This document shows, in pieces, positions 39,731-45,498 of a DNA stretch of 45,514 nucleotides. Location: the NCBI GenBank assembly GCA_013114715.1, contig QCWB01000003.1, forward strand, positions 1 through 45,514, written 5' to 3'. Under the pieces are notes generated by a model. The model saw only the letters and a list, made by a program, of their open reading frames with translations. It searched no databases and had not been told where the DNA came from. The translations under genes and the position numbers were made by a program. Source of the DNA: Nitrososphaera sp. Lineage in GTDB: Archaea > Thermoproteota > Nitrososphaeria > Nitrososphaerales > Nitrososphaeraceae. The first letter of the stretch is position 1, and every line of letters starts with the position of its first letter.

Positions 39731-39914
39731 GCCTTCTCTTCACTAGAATCCGACCACCTTCTAGTATATATAGAGCGGCCGGACGGCCCGCGGTCCGCGG
39801 TCGATGCGATCCATTCGCATCTACTCCGCAGTTCCACTATTAATGCCGCACATTAACCCAAAGTAGCAGCCCTGTGTTCCCCGTGCATGGTCCCTAATTC
39901 CCCTGTAGCATGGC

Positions 39915-40066
39915 CCTGTGGCCCATTGGCCCTACGGGCATCCCCCCGGAGGAGGTTAATATACCACCTTAATTTTTTTTTTTTTTTTCTTTAAGTAGTA
40001 TAAGAGCAACTCCGGGTCCATTCGGGTCCGTCCGGGCATCGGGGGGTAGGGCCAATGGAACACAGG
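39915..40066. repeat. Long-range imperfect inverted repeat
   Basis: CCTGTGGCCCATTGGCCCTAC at 39915-39935 is complementary to 40046-40066 except at two positions; the arms are 110 bases apart and enclose the T16 tract. Words such as GGGCATC followed by a C or G run lie beside both arms. A fold of this size could form a cruciform in DNA or a large hairpin in RNA. Confidence 0.75.
39949..39993 (+). terminator. Terminator-like hairpin with T16 tract
   Basis: AGGAGGT (39949 and on) and ACCACCT form a short stem with one mismatch and loop TAATAT, followed by AA, 16 T, C and TTT. It has the look of a terminator, but transcription from the left should already stop at 39730. The tract may serve as an unwinding element instead. 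Confidence 0.5.
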
Positions 40067-40155
40067 ACCATCCACCTAGCCGCACAGGGACCATTCCCAA
40101 GGACACCAGGGAACATCGCACCGTAATTCTCTCCTCTCACTTTCCCCCCTTAATC

Positions 40156-40183
40156 ATTACTACATAGTATTTATACTACATAT
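40156..40183. promoter_or_regulatory. Palindromic operator, copy 5, with -10 box
   Basis: The core ATTACTACATAGTATT (40156-40171) is followed by TAT, a 3-base gap and ACATAT, the complementary arm. A rightward -10 box TATACT overlaps the right edge (40172-40177), so the core fills the spacer of a promoter with a poor -35. Only one arm is present. It precedes the rightward unit that starts at 40275. Confidence 0.65.
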
Positions 40184-40274
40184 TGTTGCGCAAATACCAC
40201 TTGCACCCGCGATCAAAATATGCGACCATATGCCCGTGCCACCCATTGCGCACATAACCCAACCGGAGAACACA

Positions 40275-40319
40275 ATGGAACAGGACAACAAGTCCTTTTG
40301 GCGGGCTACAGAGCCATGA
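40275..40319 (+). CDS. 14-residue leader peptide candidate
   Basis: The frame MEQDNKSFWRATEP has a good site (GGAGAA, 5 bases before the ATG), and its stop overlaps the ATG of the next gene as ATGA. It may be a leader peptide that couples translation to the gene at 40316. There is no other evidence for function. Confidence 0.45.
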   Translation: MEQDNKSFWRATEP

Positions 40320-40462
40320 CTACTTACCTGGCAACCCTGCGGGTCAACGACAGGTCCGCCCTCCTCGCGGACACCCGCCAGACACTCGATGGCATCCTTG
40401 ATGCCATCGACAGCGGGTTCCTGGAAACAGTGAAGAAGAAAGAAGGAAGAAGCAAGAAGTAG
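40316..40462 (+). CDS. Hypothetical small protein (48 aa)
   Basis: The product has 48 residues. The start at 40316 is coupled to the 14-residue leader; a longer frame from 40220 has an N-terminus that does not look like protein and lacks a ribosome binding site. The protein is a helix-rich small domain (RQTLDGILDAIDSGFLETV) with a basic end (KKKEGRSKK). Two perfect hairpins lie in its coding sequence. Confidence 0.5.
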   Translation: MTTYLATLRVNDRSALLADTRQTLDGILDAIDSGFLETVKKKEGRSKK

Positions 40463-40880
40463 GAGACTCGCTCATGCACAAAGGAATACTTCAAGACGAC
40501 CTGCTCGATACCCTAATCGAGCAGGCCGACGCCAAGGCGCAGACTTCCCCTGCGGAAGTCCTGCGAGAAATCGCAGCCCGACTGGAAGCTCTCCAGTCGG
40601 GAATCTTCCTTCATCCGAAGCGAGTCATCCTTCGGATGAACCACTGCCATTGCGCCTCTTGCGTCCGCTCTTGGACGCAAGAGGAGGGACTCTACCTCTA
40701 CTCCGAATCAAGGAACGGAAAGACAAAGGAAACCCGACTCATCTCTTTCCTTTCTCCTTCCTACTCGCCTCTTCCTCGCTCAATCGAACGAGGAGAGGAT
40801 CAGATCTTCCCCTTCTGCTTCAGCTGCTTTAAGGTGAAGCAATGAATGCCGAAGAAGCCGAGAAGGAAAAAGCCCTTCTC
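40354..40880 (+). repeat. Array of perfect hairpins in coding sequence, block B
   Basis: Stems in order: GTCCGC/GCGGAC (40354-40372); TCGATGGCATC/GATGCCATCGA (40386-40410, loop CTT); CCTGCTCGAT/ATCGAGCAGG (40500-40525); GACTTCC/GGAAGTC (40542-40560), which grows to 11 pairs with one bulge; CTGCGA/TCGCAG with a GAAA tetraloop (40561-40576); CCCGACTGGA/TCCAGTCGGG (40577-40601); TTCATCCGAAG/CTTCGGATGAA (40610-40640); CCTCTTGCGTCC/GGACGCAAGAGG (40655-40684, 12 pairs); AAAGGAAA/TTTCCTTT (40725-40753); a bulged 10-pair stem (40768-40798); TGCTTCA/TGAAGCA (40816-40841); GAGAAGG/CCTTCTC (40860-40880). From 40500 to 40684 hardly a base is outside a hairpin. Confidence 0.92.
40474..40845 (+). CDS. Zinc-binding hypothetical protein (123 aa), hairpin-rich gene
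   Basis: The product has 123 residues. Residues 1-45 are helical; HCHCASC (about 57-63) and CFSC near the end (116-119) make a likely zinc site, with a variable Ser/Arg-rich loop between them. GGAG lies 9 bases before the ATG. I do not recognise the family. Its coding sequence is the most hairpin-dense in the window, with codons in the stems chosen so that both arms pair perfectly. Confidence 0.65.
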   Translation: MHKGILQDDLLDTLIEQADAKAQTSPAEVLREIAARLEALQSGIFLHPKRVILRMNHCHCASCVRSWTQEEGLYLYSESRNGKTKETRLISFLSPSYSPLPRSIERGEDQIFPFCFSCFKVKQ

Positions 40881-41195
40881 AGCTTAAAGGCACACTGCAC
40901 AACTGCGCAGTACGACAGTCTCGTCTTTCGTCTTGCCGCAGTCTTTCACATAAAGGCTCTACGCGAAACAGCAGCCGCTCGTCTCGGCATAGAGTTAAAC
41001 CCAGAAGAAGAAGAAGAAGGAACCATCCTAGACAAGATCAAACTTGTTTGCGCAGATCTCAATATCAAGGAATATCCTTGCCAAGTCCTTTACAACTGCA
41101 CCATTTCCGGCCAGTTCTATCAGGACTGGCTCGAGGCCGGTAAGGGCATTCCCGATCCCCCCAGAGAAGAAATTAAGAAAGGAGTCAAGAGATGA
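40842..41195 (+). CDS. Hypothetical protein (117 aa)
   Basis: The product has 117 residues, ATGA-coupled to the zinc protein upstream. It is helical (LLSLKAHCTTAQYDSLVFRLAAVFHIKALRETAAARLGI), with a short acidic run coded by GAA repeats and a second helical half with Cys and Tyr residues. It is unrecognised. Smaller perfect stems occur here, for example CAAGG/CCTTG near 41066 and GCCAGT/ACTGGC near 41110. Confidence 0.6.
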   Translation: MNAEEAEKEKALLSLKAHCTTAQYDSLVFRLAAVFHIKALRETAAARLGIELNPEEEEEGTILDKIKLVCADLNIKEYPCQVLYNCTISGQFYQDWLEAGKGIPDPPREEIKKGVKR

Positions 41196-41539
41196 AGAGA
41201 CCATTCACCCGCGTCTGTACAACCCTGCTCACGCAGGAATGCCTTAAGGCAGCAGATGACTTTTTAACCGCACGGGAGATCGCAAACCGTACAGGCGAGT
41301 CCATGCACCGGGTAGGCGCAGCCCTACACTTCCTCAGAAAGAAGGGAGCAGTAGACTGCCTTTCCGTTCCCGTAGGACAAGCCTACTCACTCTTTTGGTT
41401 CCTTACACTAGAGACAGACAGCAGGAGCCGCATCCTTACGGAAATAAAGGCCGAAATCAAGAAGCCTAAGAGAAGGAAGAAGCAGAATCTTCCTACTTCT
41501 AAGGAGAGCAAGGATGAACATTCGCTTCAGAATCATTAA
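41192..41539 (+). CDS. Putative winged-helix DNA-binding protein
   Basis: The product has 115 residues. DDFLTAREIANRTGESMHRVGAALHFLRKKGAVDCLSV (about 22-59) fits a winged helix: helix-turn-helix followed by a hairpin wing. The end is very basic (KKPKRRKKQN). It is ATGA-coupled to the gene before. It could bind one of the operator copies, but so could the RHH protein at 2327; the sequence cannot tell. Confidence 0.6.
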   Translation: MKRPFTRVCTTLLTQECLKAADDFLTAREIANRTGESMHRVGAALHFLRKKGAVDCLSVPVGQAYSLFWFLTLETDSRSRILTEIKAEIKKPKRRKKQNLPTSKESKDEHSLQNH

Positions 41540-41687
41540 CCAGTCCGCTTTAAGAGAAAGGTATCAAGCCGATGGAATCATTCCCCCAGTTCCTCTTGTC
41601 TGCCCTTCTCGAATTCCTCCTGTACGCTCTCTTACTCTGGCTACTCGCCCGTTCCTCAAGGGAATAGGCAGAAAGCCCAAGGAGTAG
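41514..41687 (+). CDS. Small basic hypothetical protein (57 aa)
   Basis: The frame starts with AAGGAG 9 bases upstream of the ATG and overlaps the end of the winged-helix gene by 26 bases. The 57 residues are basic with several prolines and no visible domain. A second frame inside it (41572-41667) codes for a membrane helix, so either one or both may be real. Confidence 0.45.
   Translation: MNIRFRIINQSALRERYQADGIIPPVPLVCPSRIPPVRSLTLATRPFLKGIGRKPKE
41572..41667 (+). CDS. Candidate nested single-span microprotein (31 aa)
   Basis: From the ATG at 41572 the frame has 31 codons. After MESFPQ comes an almost unbroken run of Leu, Ala, Phe, Tyr and Trp (about 20 residues), then a basic end RSSRE, as in a single-span membrane peptide with its C-terminus in the cytoplasm. 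GAGAAAGG lies about 10 bases before the start. It is nested in another frame of 41514-41687. Confidence 0.4.
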   Translation: MESFPQFLLSALLEFLLYALLLWLLARSSRE

Positions 41688-41691
41688 AATC

Positions 41692-41883
41692 ATGCTTACA
41701 AAAGAAGAACTTCTTGCCACCGCTCAAGAATGCCTCGAAGAGGGAGACGATAACGCCGCAGTCTGTCACTCCTGCGGAGCCGTATACTACGGCTATGAGC
41801 CCGATACTCGCAAAGCCCAATGCGAGGAATGTGGCGCCTTCGCACTCTACGGTTGCGAAGAAATCCTCTTAATGTACGCCTAG
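41692..41883 (+). CDS. Small zinc-ribbon protein (63 aa)
   Basis: The product has 63 residues. CHSC (25-28) and CEEC (44-47) have the spacing of a zinc ribbon; the start is an acidic helix (KEELLATAQECLEEGDDN). AAGGAG lies before the ATG. Small zinc ribbons of this type are frequent in phages, often of unknown role. Three perfect hairpins lie in the second half of the gene. Confidence 0.65.
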   Translation: MLTKEELLATAQECLEEGDDNAAVCHSCGAVYYGYEPDTRKAQCEECGAFALYGCEEILLMYA

Positions 41884-41920
41884 ATCGCATCTCACATGGA
41901 GGTTCAACCGAGCCTCCATG
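41778..41920 (+). repeat. Perfect hairpins, block C
   Basis: AGCCGTA/TACGGCT (41778-41794, loop TAC), CTCGCA/TGCGAG (41807-41826), CTTCGCA/TGCGAAG (41838-41860), all inside the zinc-ribbon gene, and CATGGAGG/CCTCCATG (41895-41920) just after it. Smaller stems go on into the next gene: CCCAGA/TCTGGG, GCCGTA/TACGGC and ATCACG/CGTGAT between 42100 and 42180. Confidence 0.8.
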
Positions 41921-41954
41921 CAGCTGCAATCTCGCAGACGAAGGAGAAGAGAAG

Positions 41955-42305
41955 ATGAAAGAGAAGATGAAAGAGAAGATGCGCAAGCCTACCAAAGTAT
42001 ACCTTAGCTACTCCATCTACGGGGAAAAAGAGCAGAGAATTTACCGCTTCTCGAACGGCTACGGGGCCTCAGTAATTCGTGGCCCGTTCACCTATGGAGG
42101 CCCAGACGGCCTCTGGGAACTTGCCGTACTCTACGGCGAAGATATTTGCTACTCAACAGTCATCACGCAGGACGTGATCGGCTTCCTTTCAGAAGCTCGA
42201 GTCAATGAGATTCTCGACCAGATCGAGGAACTTCCGCCAAGGCCAGAAGGAGAAGGAGAAGGAGAAGGAGGAGAAGGAGAAGGAGGAGAGTTCAATGCAA
42301 GCTGA
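41955..42305 (+). CDS. Hypothetical protein with Gly-Glu tail
   Basis: I start at the ATG at 41955 behind AAGGAGAAG; the ATGs at 41967 and 41979, in a 12-base repeat AAAGAGAAGATG, are alternatives. The product has 116 residues: a beta domain (VYLSYSIYGEKEQRIYRFSNGYGASVIRGPF) and a helical part, then a Gly-Glu repeat tail coded by GGAGAA repeats, just as in the gene ending at 2330. It is not recognised. It overlaps the kinase gene by 11 bases. Confidence 0.6.
   Translation: MKEKMKEKMRKPTKVYLSYSIYGEKEQRIYRFSNGYGASVIRGPFTYGGPDGLWELAVLYGEDICYSTVITQDVIGFLSEARVNEILDQIEELPPRPEGEGEGEGGEGEGGEFNAS
42246..42290 (+). repeat. GGAGAA microsatellite acting as coding repeat and RBS
   Basis: Repeated GGAGAA and GGAGGA units encode the Gly-Glu tail of the upstream gene and end 5 bases before the ATG of the kinase gene, so they also supply a chain of Shine-Dalgarno sites. 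This is the same layout as at 2277-2326, 40 kb away, with a different repeat unit. Confidence 0.8.
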
Positions 42306-42699
42306 GCTCATTATCCTCCGCGGACTTCCAGGTTCAGGCAAGTCTACACTTGCTCGTGAAGCCTACCCCAGTCATATCCTTATCGAGGCAGATGATTTCT
42401 TCTACTTGCCGAACGGCACATATGCCTTTAATCCTCGCTACCTCAGGATAGCGCATGCTACCTCTCTAGCACGAGTAGAATTCCTCCTCCTAAACGGATA
42501 TAGGACTGTCGTAGCTAACACATTCACTCGTCTTTGGGAATTCTTACCCTACATCACCTTCTGCTCCAAGCACCAGATTCCCTTTCGCGTAATTCACTGC
42601 ACAGGAGAGTACAGAAATAATCACAACGTTCCGCCAGAAGCCATCCAGCGAATGAAAGACCGCTGGAACACCTACAAAGGCGAGGAGACTTACCCATGA
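42295..42699 (+). CDS. P-loop kinase-like ATPase (AAA_33/polynucleotide kinase type)
   Basis: The product has 134 residues, with start at 42295. GLPGSGKST (10-18) is the Walker A loop; HILIEADDFFYL and the helix HATSLARVEFLLLNGYRTVVANTFT follow as in the AAA_33 family that includes polynucleotide kinase 5'-kinase domains. It may phosphorylate 5' ends of RNA or DNA, or a small molecule. In T4 such a kinase repairs cut tRNA together with a ligase; no ligase was seen here. Hairpins in the same transcription unit could be a substrate, but that is speculative. Confidence 0.75.
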   Translation: MQAELIILRGLPGSGKSTLAREAYPSHILIEADDFFYLPNGTYAFNPRYLRIAHATSLARVEFLLLNGYRTVVANTFTRLWEFLPYITFCSKHQIPFRVIHCTGEYRNNHNVPPEAIQRMKDRWNTYKGEETYP

Positions 42700-42974
42700 G
42701 CTACTCTTATTCCATCTACTTACCAGACGAAACCACTCTCGAGATAGATTTCACCTACTCTCCCGGTCATCCAGGTTCCTTTTATAACCGACACGGCGAT
42801 CCCGGAGATCCTCCCGAACCAGCGGAGGTCGAAATCCTATCTGCAACCCTCGCCTTCGGAGCCTACCAATTCGATGTCTCCGACACAAGGAAGTGGCCTT
42901 CAGACCTCGAACAGAGAGTTTTCGAGGAACTCGAGGAGGAGGGAGAGGCCCTTCTGGAGGAAAGTAGGTCATGA
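42696..42974 (+). CDS. Hypothetical acidic protein (92 aa)
   Basis: The product has 92 residues, ATGA-coupled to the kinase gene. A beta domain (YSIYLPDETTLEIDFTYSPGHPGSFYNRHGDPGDPPEP) is followed by a very acidic helix (EQRVFEELEEEGEALLEESRS). It is unrecognised. It is the last gene of phage-typical base use before the GC-rich block. Confidence 0.6.
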   Translation: MSYSYSIYLPDETTLEIDFTYSPGHPGSFYNRHGDPGDPPEPAEVEILSATLAFGAYQFDVSDTRKWPSDLEQRVFEELEEEGEALLEESRS

Positions 42975-43021
42975 AGATCATTGGCAAAGCCACCTTGCGC
43001 AGAACACGGGAGGCGACATGA
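42971..43021 (+). CDS. 16-residue mini-ORF at module border
   Basis: MKIIGKATLRRTREAT starts on an ATGA overlap with the previous gene and stops on an ATGA overlap with the next. It is very short and basic and may be a remnant of a gene cut by recombination. It marks the change of base and codon use at about 43000, as the mini-ORF at 422 does on the other side of the block. Confidence 0.35.
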   Translation: MKIIGKATLRRTREAT

Positions 43022-43266
43022 GCGATTTGGAGAGGTTGTTTAACGCGCAGGCTGTCAGCGCCCGATGGATGGCAGAGCATGAAAACACCGGCGCCAGGCT
43101 TGAGATCGCACTGATCAAAGAGCGCGCGGCGTATCTACTATCTCAGCATGAGCCTGTCGCATCGCTTGGCCTGGATCGCGAGGCGCTACGGGCTGCACTC
43201 TCGTATCTGTGGCATGGGAGCGAACAGCAGGCACTATGCGATTTCTTCAAGGGGAAGAAGCTATGA
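43018..43266 (+). CDS. Hypothetical helical protein (82 aa), GC-rich module
   Basis: The product has 82 residues. GGGAGG lies before the ATG. The protein is helical (LFNAQAVSARWMAEHENTGARLEIALIKERAAYLL). The family is not recognised. It opens the compact block of small genes in GC-rich style, each overlapping the next by a few bases. Confidence 0.6.
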   Translation: MSDLERLFNAQAVSARWMAEHENTGARLEIALIKERAAYLLSQHEPVASLGLDREALRAALSYLWHGSEQQALCDFFKGKKL

Positions 43267-43439
43267 GCAAGGCCAGCGACATCGCGCAGATGATCGAGGA
43301 CTGCGAGGCGCGCGACTCGAAACTCTCCGAATGGGAGCAGCAGTTCATCGACTCAATAAGCCGGCAGCTCGCCAAAAACGGCTCGCTGTCGCAGAAGCAG
43401 AGAGAGCGGCTTGAAATCATCTGGGAGAAAGTGACATGA
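43263..43439 (+). CDS. Hypothetical helical protein (58 aa)
   Basis: The product has 58 residues, ATGA-coupled. The sequence IEDCEARDSKLSEWEQQFIDSISRQLAKNG with KQRERLEIIWEKV is like a small conserved protein seen in several phages, of unknown function. It is wholly helical. Confidence 0.6.
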   Translation: MSKASDIAQMIEDCEARDSKLSEWEQQFIDSISRQLAKNGSLSQKQRERLEIIWEKVT

Positions 43440-43504
43440 CGAGCATTGATTCGACGAGCGACGAGCGCACGAGAGAGGGGGAGAGCGATGCCGCGCCGCG
43501 CTAA
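43436..43504 (+). CDS. Very small ORF (22 aa)
   Basis: This 22-codon frame is ATGA-coupled to the gene before and ends inside the start of the next gene. It is polar (Ser/Asp/Arg/Glu). It may only serve to keep ribosomes moving to the start at 43488. There is no further evidence. Confidence 0.3.
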   Translation: MTSIDSTSDERTREGESDAAPR

Positions 43505-43691
43505 GGAACGTCGTGAACTGCGTAGATACTTCGTCTTGGCCGAGGACGGCTATTACGTCTACTGGCCACCACAGGAGAAGAGAGGCGCCCTTGGGTCGCG
43601 TCATTTACGCTGGATTGCGGATGAACTCGACAAAGCCAATGAGGCTCTGGACGCGCCTCGTGAGGAGAACGATGATGCCGAAGGTAAGTGA
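43488..43691 (+). CDS. Hypothetical protein (67 aa)
   Basis: The product has 67 residues from the ATG at 43488, with GGGGGAGAG upstream. It starts very basic (PRRAKERRELRR), then YFVLAEDGYYVYWPPQEKRGAL, a small beta hairpin, and ends with an acidic helix. It is unrecognised. The frame could be extended upstream to 43446, but the extension lacks a site. Confidence 0.55.
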   Translation: MPRRAKERRELRRYFVLAEDGYYVYWPPQEKRGALGSRHLRWIADELDKANEALDAPREENDDAEGK

Positions 43692-43878
43692 TGCTGAGCT
43701 GCGGTTTCATGCGAAGAGCGACGGGCCGCAACCATTACAGGACATCGCCCGCGAACTGCTCGCGGCTCGGGCGATGATGAAGATGGCGAAAAAAGAAGGG
43801 TTCGGGTGCCGCGCGGAAGACAACTGCGGGTCTCCGCTGTGCGCCGCTATCCGAAACTACGAGGAGGTAATCAAATGA
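43672..43878 (+). CDS. Hypothetical protein (68 aa)
   Basis: The product has 68 residues from the first of two adjacent ATG codons, with GAGGAG upstream. It is helical (QDIARELLAARAMMKMAKKEGF), then has three Cys (CRAEDNCGSPLC) that could bind a metal. It overlaps its neighbours at both ends. It is unrecognised. Confidence 0.55.
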   Translation: MMPKVSDAELRFHAKSDGPQPLQDIARELLAARAMMKMAKKEGFGCRAEDNCGSPLCAAIRNYEEVIK

Positions 43879-44306
43879 ACAAACCAATCCCCGCCTTGGA
43901 CGAAAACGGCGAGTTCGTAGTGGCCGTCTGCCACGATGGTTCACGCATCCCGATCTACACGTTGGAGAATGAGCAAGGCCAGATAGTCGGCGAATTCCGG
44001 TGGTGGAAGCAGGACGGTACCAGCATCTGTGAGAGCTACCCGGAGATGCGCATTCGCAACCTCGACGAGCTGCGCGCCACGGTCGAGCGTGCGCAGAGGA
44101 AGCGTGAGGCCGAGGCAAAGGAACTGAACTATGACGGATCAAAGTGGCATGAGTACACAGATTGCCCAAAGCAAACTGGATGCGAGTATTGCTTAAGGGC
44201 TCGCCCCACCTTCGCAGAGGCGCTGCAAGCCGAAGCCGGTGATGCGGGCGACTTCTGTCTGATGCACATGATAGAGCGCGCACGCCGCGCATCGGAGGGA
44301 CCGTGA
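43875..44306 (+). CDS. Hypothetical protein (143 aa)
   Basis: The product has 143 residues; GGAGG lies before the ATG. A beta-rich N-terminal domain (EFVVAVCHDGSRIPIYTLENEQGQIVGEFRWWKQDG) leads to helices and a pattern HEYTDCPKQTGCEYCLRARP that may bind zinc, with a final His/Cys pair (CLMHM). I do not recognise it. Confidence 0.55.
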   Translation: MNKPIPALDENGEFVVAVCHDGSRIPIYTLENEQGQIVGEFRWWKQDGTSICESYPEMRIRNLDELRATVERAQRKREAEAKELNYDGSKWHEYTDCPKQTGCEYCLRARPTFAEALQAEAGDAGDFCLMHMIERARRASEGP

Positions 44307-44665
44307 GCGACTGCTACCGTGACGACGGTACAGGTACGGAGGATTGGGGCGTGACTCGCATCACTGACCAGATGAAGGCGTGGCCGGGTCTGGGCTGCGG
44401 GCCGGACCCGCTGGCCGACTTCGGCCGCGAGTGCCAGCACGGCCACCTGCGCCGCAAGTGCGAGGTGTGCGAGGTGCTGGCTGAGCGCATTGCCATCGAG
44501 GCCCGTCTGCGCACGACCGCCGAGGCGCTGCGCAAGGCGATCGCAAAAGCAGATAGCTGGACGCATGACCAACTGGACGGCACATCATTGCTGGACGAAG
44601 CACTAGCGGAACTAGACGGTGAGCGCGCCATCCTCGCTGCACTAGAGAAGGAGGGATTGACATGA
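44303..44665 (+). CDS. Hypothetical protein (120 aa) with Cys/His cluster
   Basis: From a GTG start on a GTGA overlap the product has 120 residues. CQHGHLRRKCEVCEVLAERIAIEARLR is a Cys/His zinc-type cluster with a helix, seen in small phage proteins of unknown role. It ends in LEKEGLT, because the ribosome binding site of the DHH gene is embedded there. Confidence 0.55.
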   Translation: MSDCYRDDGTGTEDWGVTRITDQMKAWPGLGCGPDPLADFGRECQHGHLRRKCEVCEVLAERIAIEARLRTTAEALRKAIAKADSWTHDQLDGTSLLDEALAELDGERAILAALEKEGLT

Positions 44666-45498
44666 AGCCACTATGCATTTACCACGGCAACTGCGCTGAC
44701 GGGTTCGGCGCAGCGTGGGTCTTTAAGCGGTTTGCGGATCGCGAGTTTGATTTTCATGCCGGCATCTATCAGGACGCCCCGCCAGACGTAACAGGCCGCG
44801 ACGTATATCTAGTCGATTTTTCGTACAAGCGTCCTATTGTTGAGGCCATGCTGGAGCGGGCAAGCCGGGTGGTGCTGATAGACCACCACAAGACGGCGAT
44901 CGACGACTTGCGGCCATTGATCGACTCGCGGAGGATCGAATCGTTGTGCAGCCTGGAACACTCCGGCGCCGTCTTGGCGTGGCAGTGGTTCTGCGGCAAT
45001 AATCACGATGACAGTATGCCAAAACTGCTCGCGCACATTGAGGACCGCGATCTGTGGCGGTTCGCGCTGGAGCACACCCGCGAAATCCAGGCCAACGTGT
45101 TCAGCTACCCATATGACTTCGATGTATGGGACGAGCTGATGGAGACAGACCCGCAGAAGTTGGCCGAAGAAGGCGCTGCTATCGAGCGTAAGCACTTCAA
45201 GGACATTGCCGAGTTAATCGGCGTTGTCACGCGCGAACTCGTGATTGGCGGGTACAGAGTCCCTATCGCTAACCTGCCGTATACCCTGACATCCGATGCG
45301 GGCCACGCGCTCGCCAAAGGCCGGCCGTTTGCCGGTTGCTACTGGGACACGCCAGACGGGAGAGTATTCAGCCTGCGATCCCAGGAAGATGGCATCGACG
45401 TATCGGAGATCGCAAAACTGTATGGCGGCGGCGGTCACAAGCACGCCAGCGGGTTTCGTGTTCCTTTCGCGCAACTTGAGAAGGAGGGATTGGCATGA
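44662..45498 (+). CDS. DHH-family phosphoesterase
   Basis: The product has 278 residues. Metal-binding motifs are HGNCADGFG (H8, D13), a central Asp in LVDFSYK (D52), and DHH at 74-76 (VLIDHHKTA); the DHHA1-type end has GGGGHKHASGF (255-265). The family includes RecJ, NrnA oligoribonucleases and cyclic-dinucleotide phosphodiesterases. The short length fits nanoRNase or a small phosphoesterase, not RecJ. A phage copy may recycle short oligonucleotides or degrade a signal nucleotide; the substrate cannot be told. The 3' half appears again at the left contig end with differences. Confidence 0.85.
   Translation: MKPLCIYHGNCADGFGAAWVFKRFADREFDFHAGIYQDAPPDVTGRDVYLVDFSYKRPIVEAMLERASRVVLIDHHKTAIDDLRPLIDSRRIESLCSLEHSGAVLAWQWFCGNNHDDSMPKLLAHIEDRDLWRFALEHTREIQANVFSYPYDFDVWDELMETDPQKLAEEGAAIERKHFKDIAELIGVVTRELVIGGYRVPIANLPYTLTSDAGHALAKGRPFAGCYWDTPDGRVFSLRSQEDGIDVSEIAKLYGGGGHKHASGFRVPFAQLEKEGLA

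Larger units (their letters stand above)
39731..40274. other. Non-coding region rich in inverted repeats and a T16 tract
   Basis: No supported gene lies here. The stretch holds a hairpin GATGCGA/TCGCATC (39803-39821) next to GC-rich CCGCGG repeats, a 21-base inverted repeat whose arms lie at 39915-39935 and 40046-40066 (19 of 21 pair), further scattered copies of CCTGTG, GGTCCCT and GGGAAC-type words in both senses, a terminator-like stem before a run of 16 T (39949-39993), and an operator copy (40156-40183). It may be an origin, a packaging region or a structured RNA. Confidence 0.65.

Noticed and set aside
40220-40462. Longer version of the small gene at 40316
   Set aside because: The added N-terminus has no ribosome binding site and reads like non-coding sequence; the leader at 40275 with ATGA coupling is better supported.
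40354-40880. REP-type or transposon-derived repeats as the cause of the hairpins
   Set aside because: The stems have different sequences and lie in frame in genes; no element ends or target duplications are seen.
44129-44678. Leftward Arg/Ser/Pro-rich frames opposite the GC-rich module
   Set aside because: High GC removes stop codons on the opposite strand; the sequences show no protein character and the rightward genes are tightly coupled.
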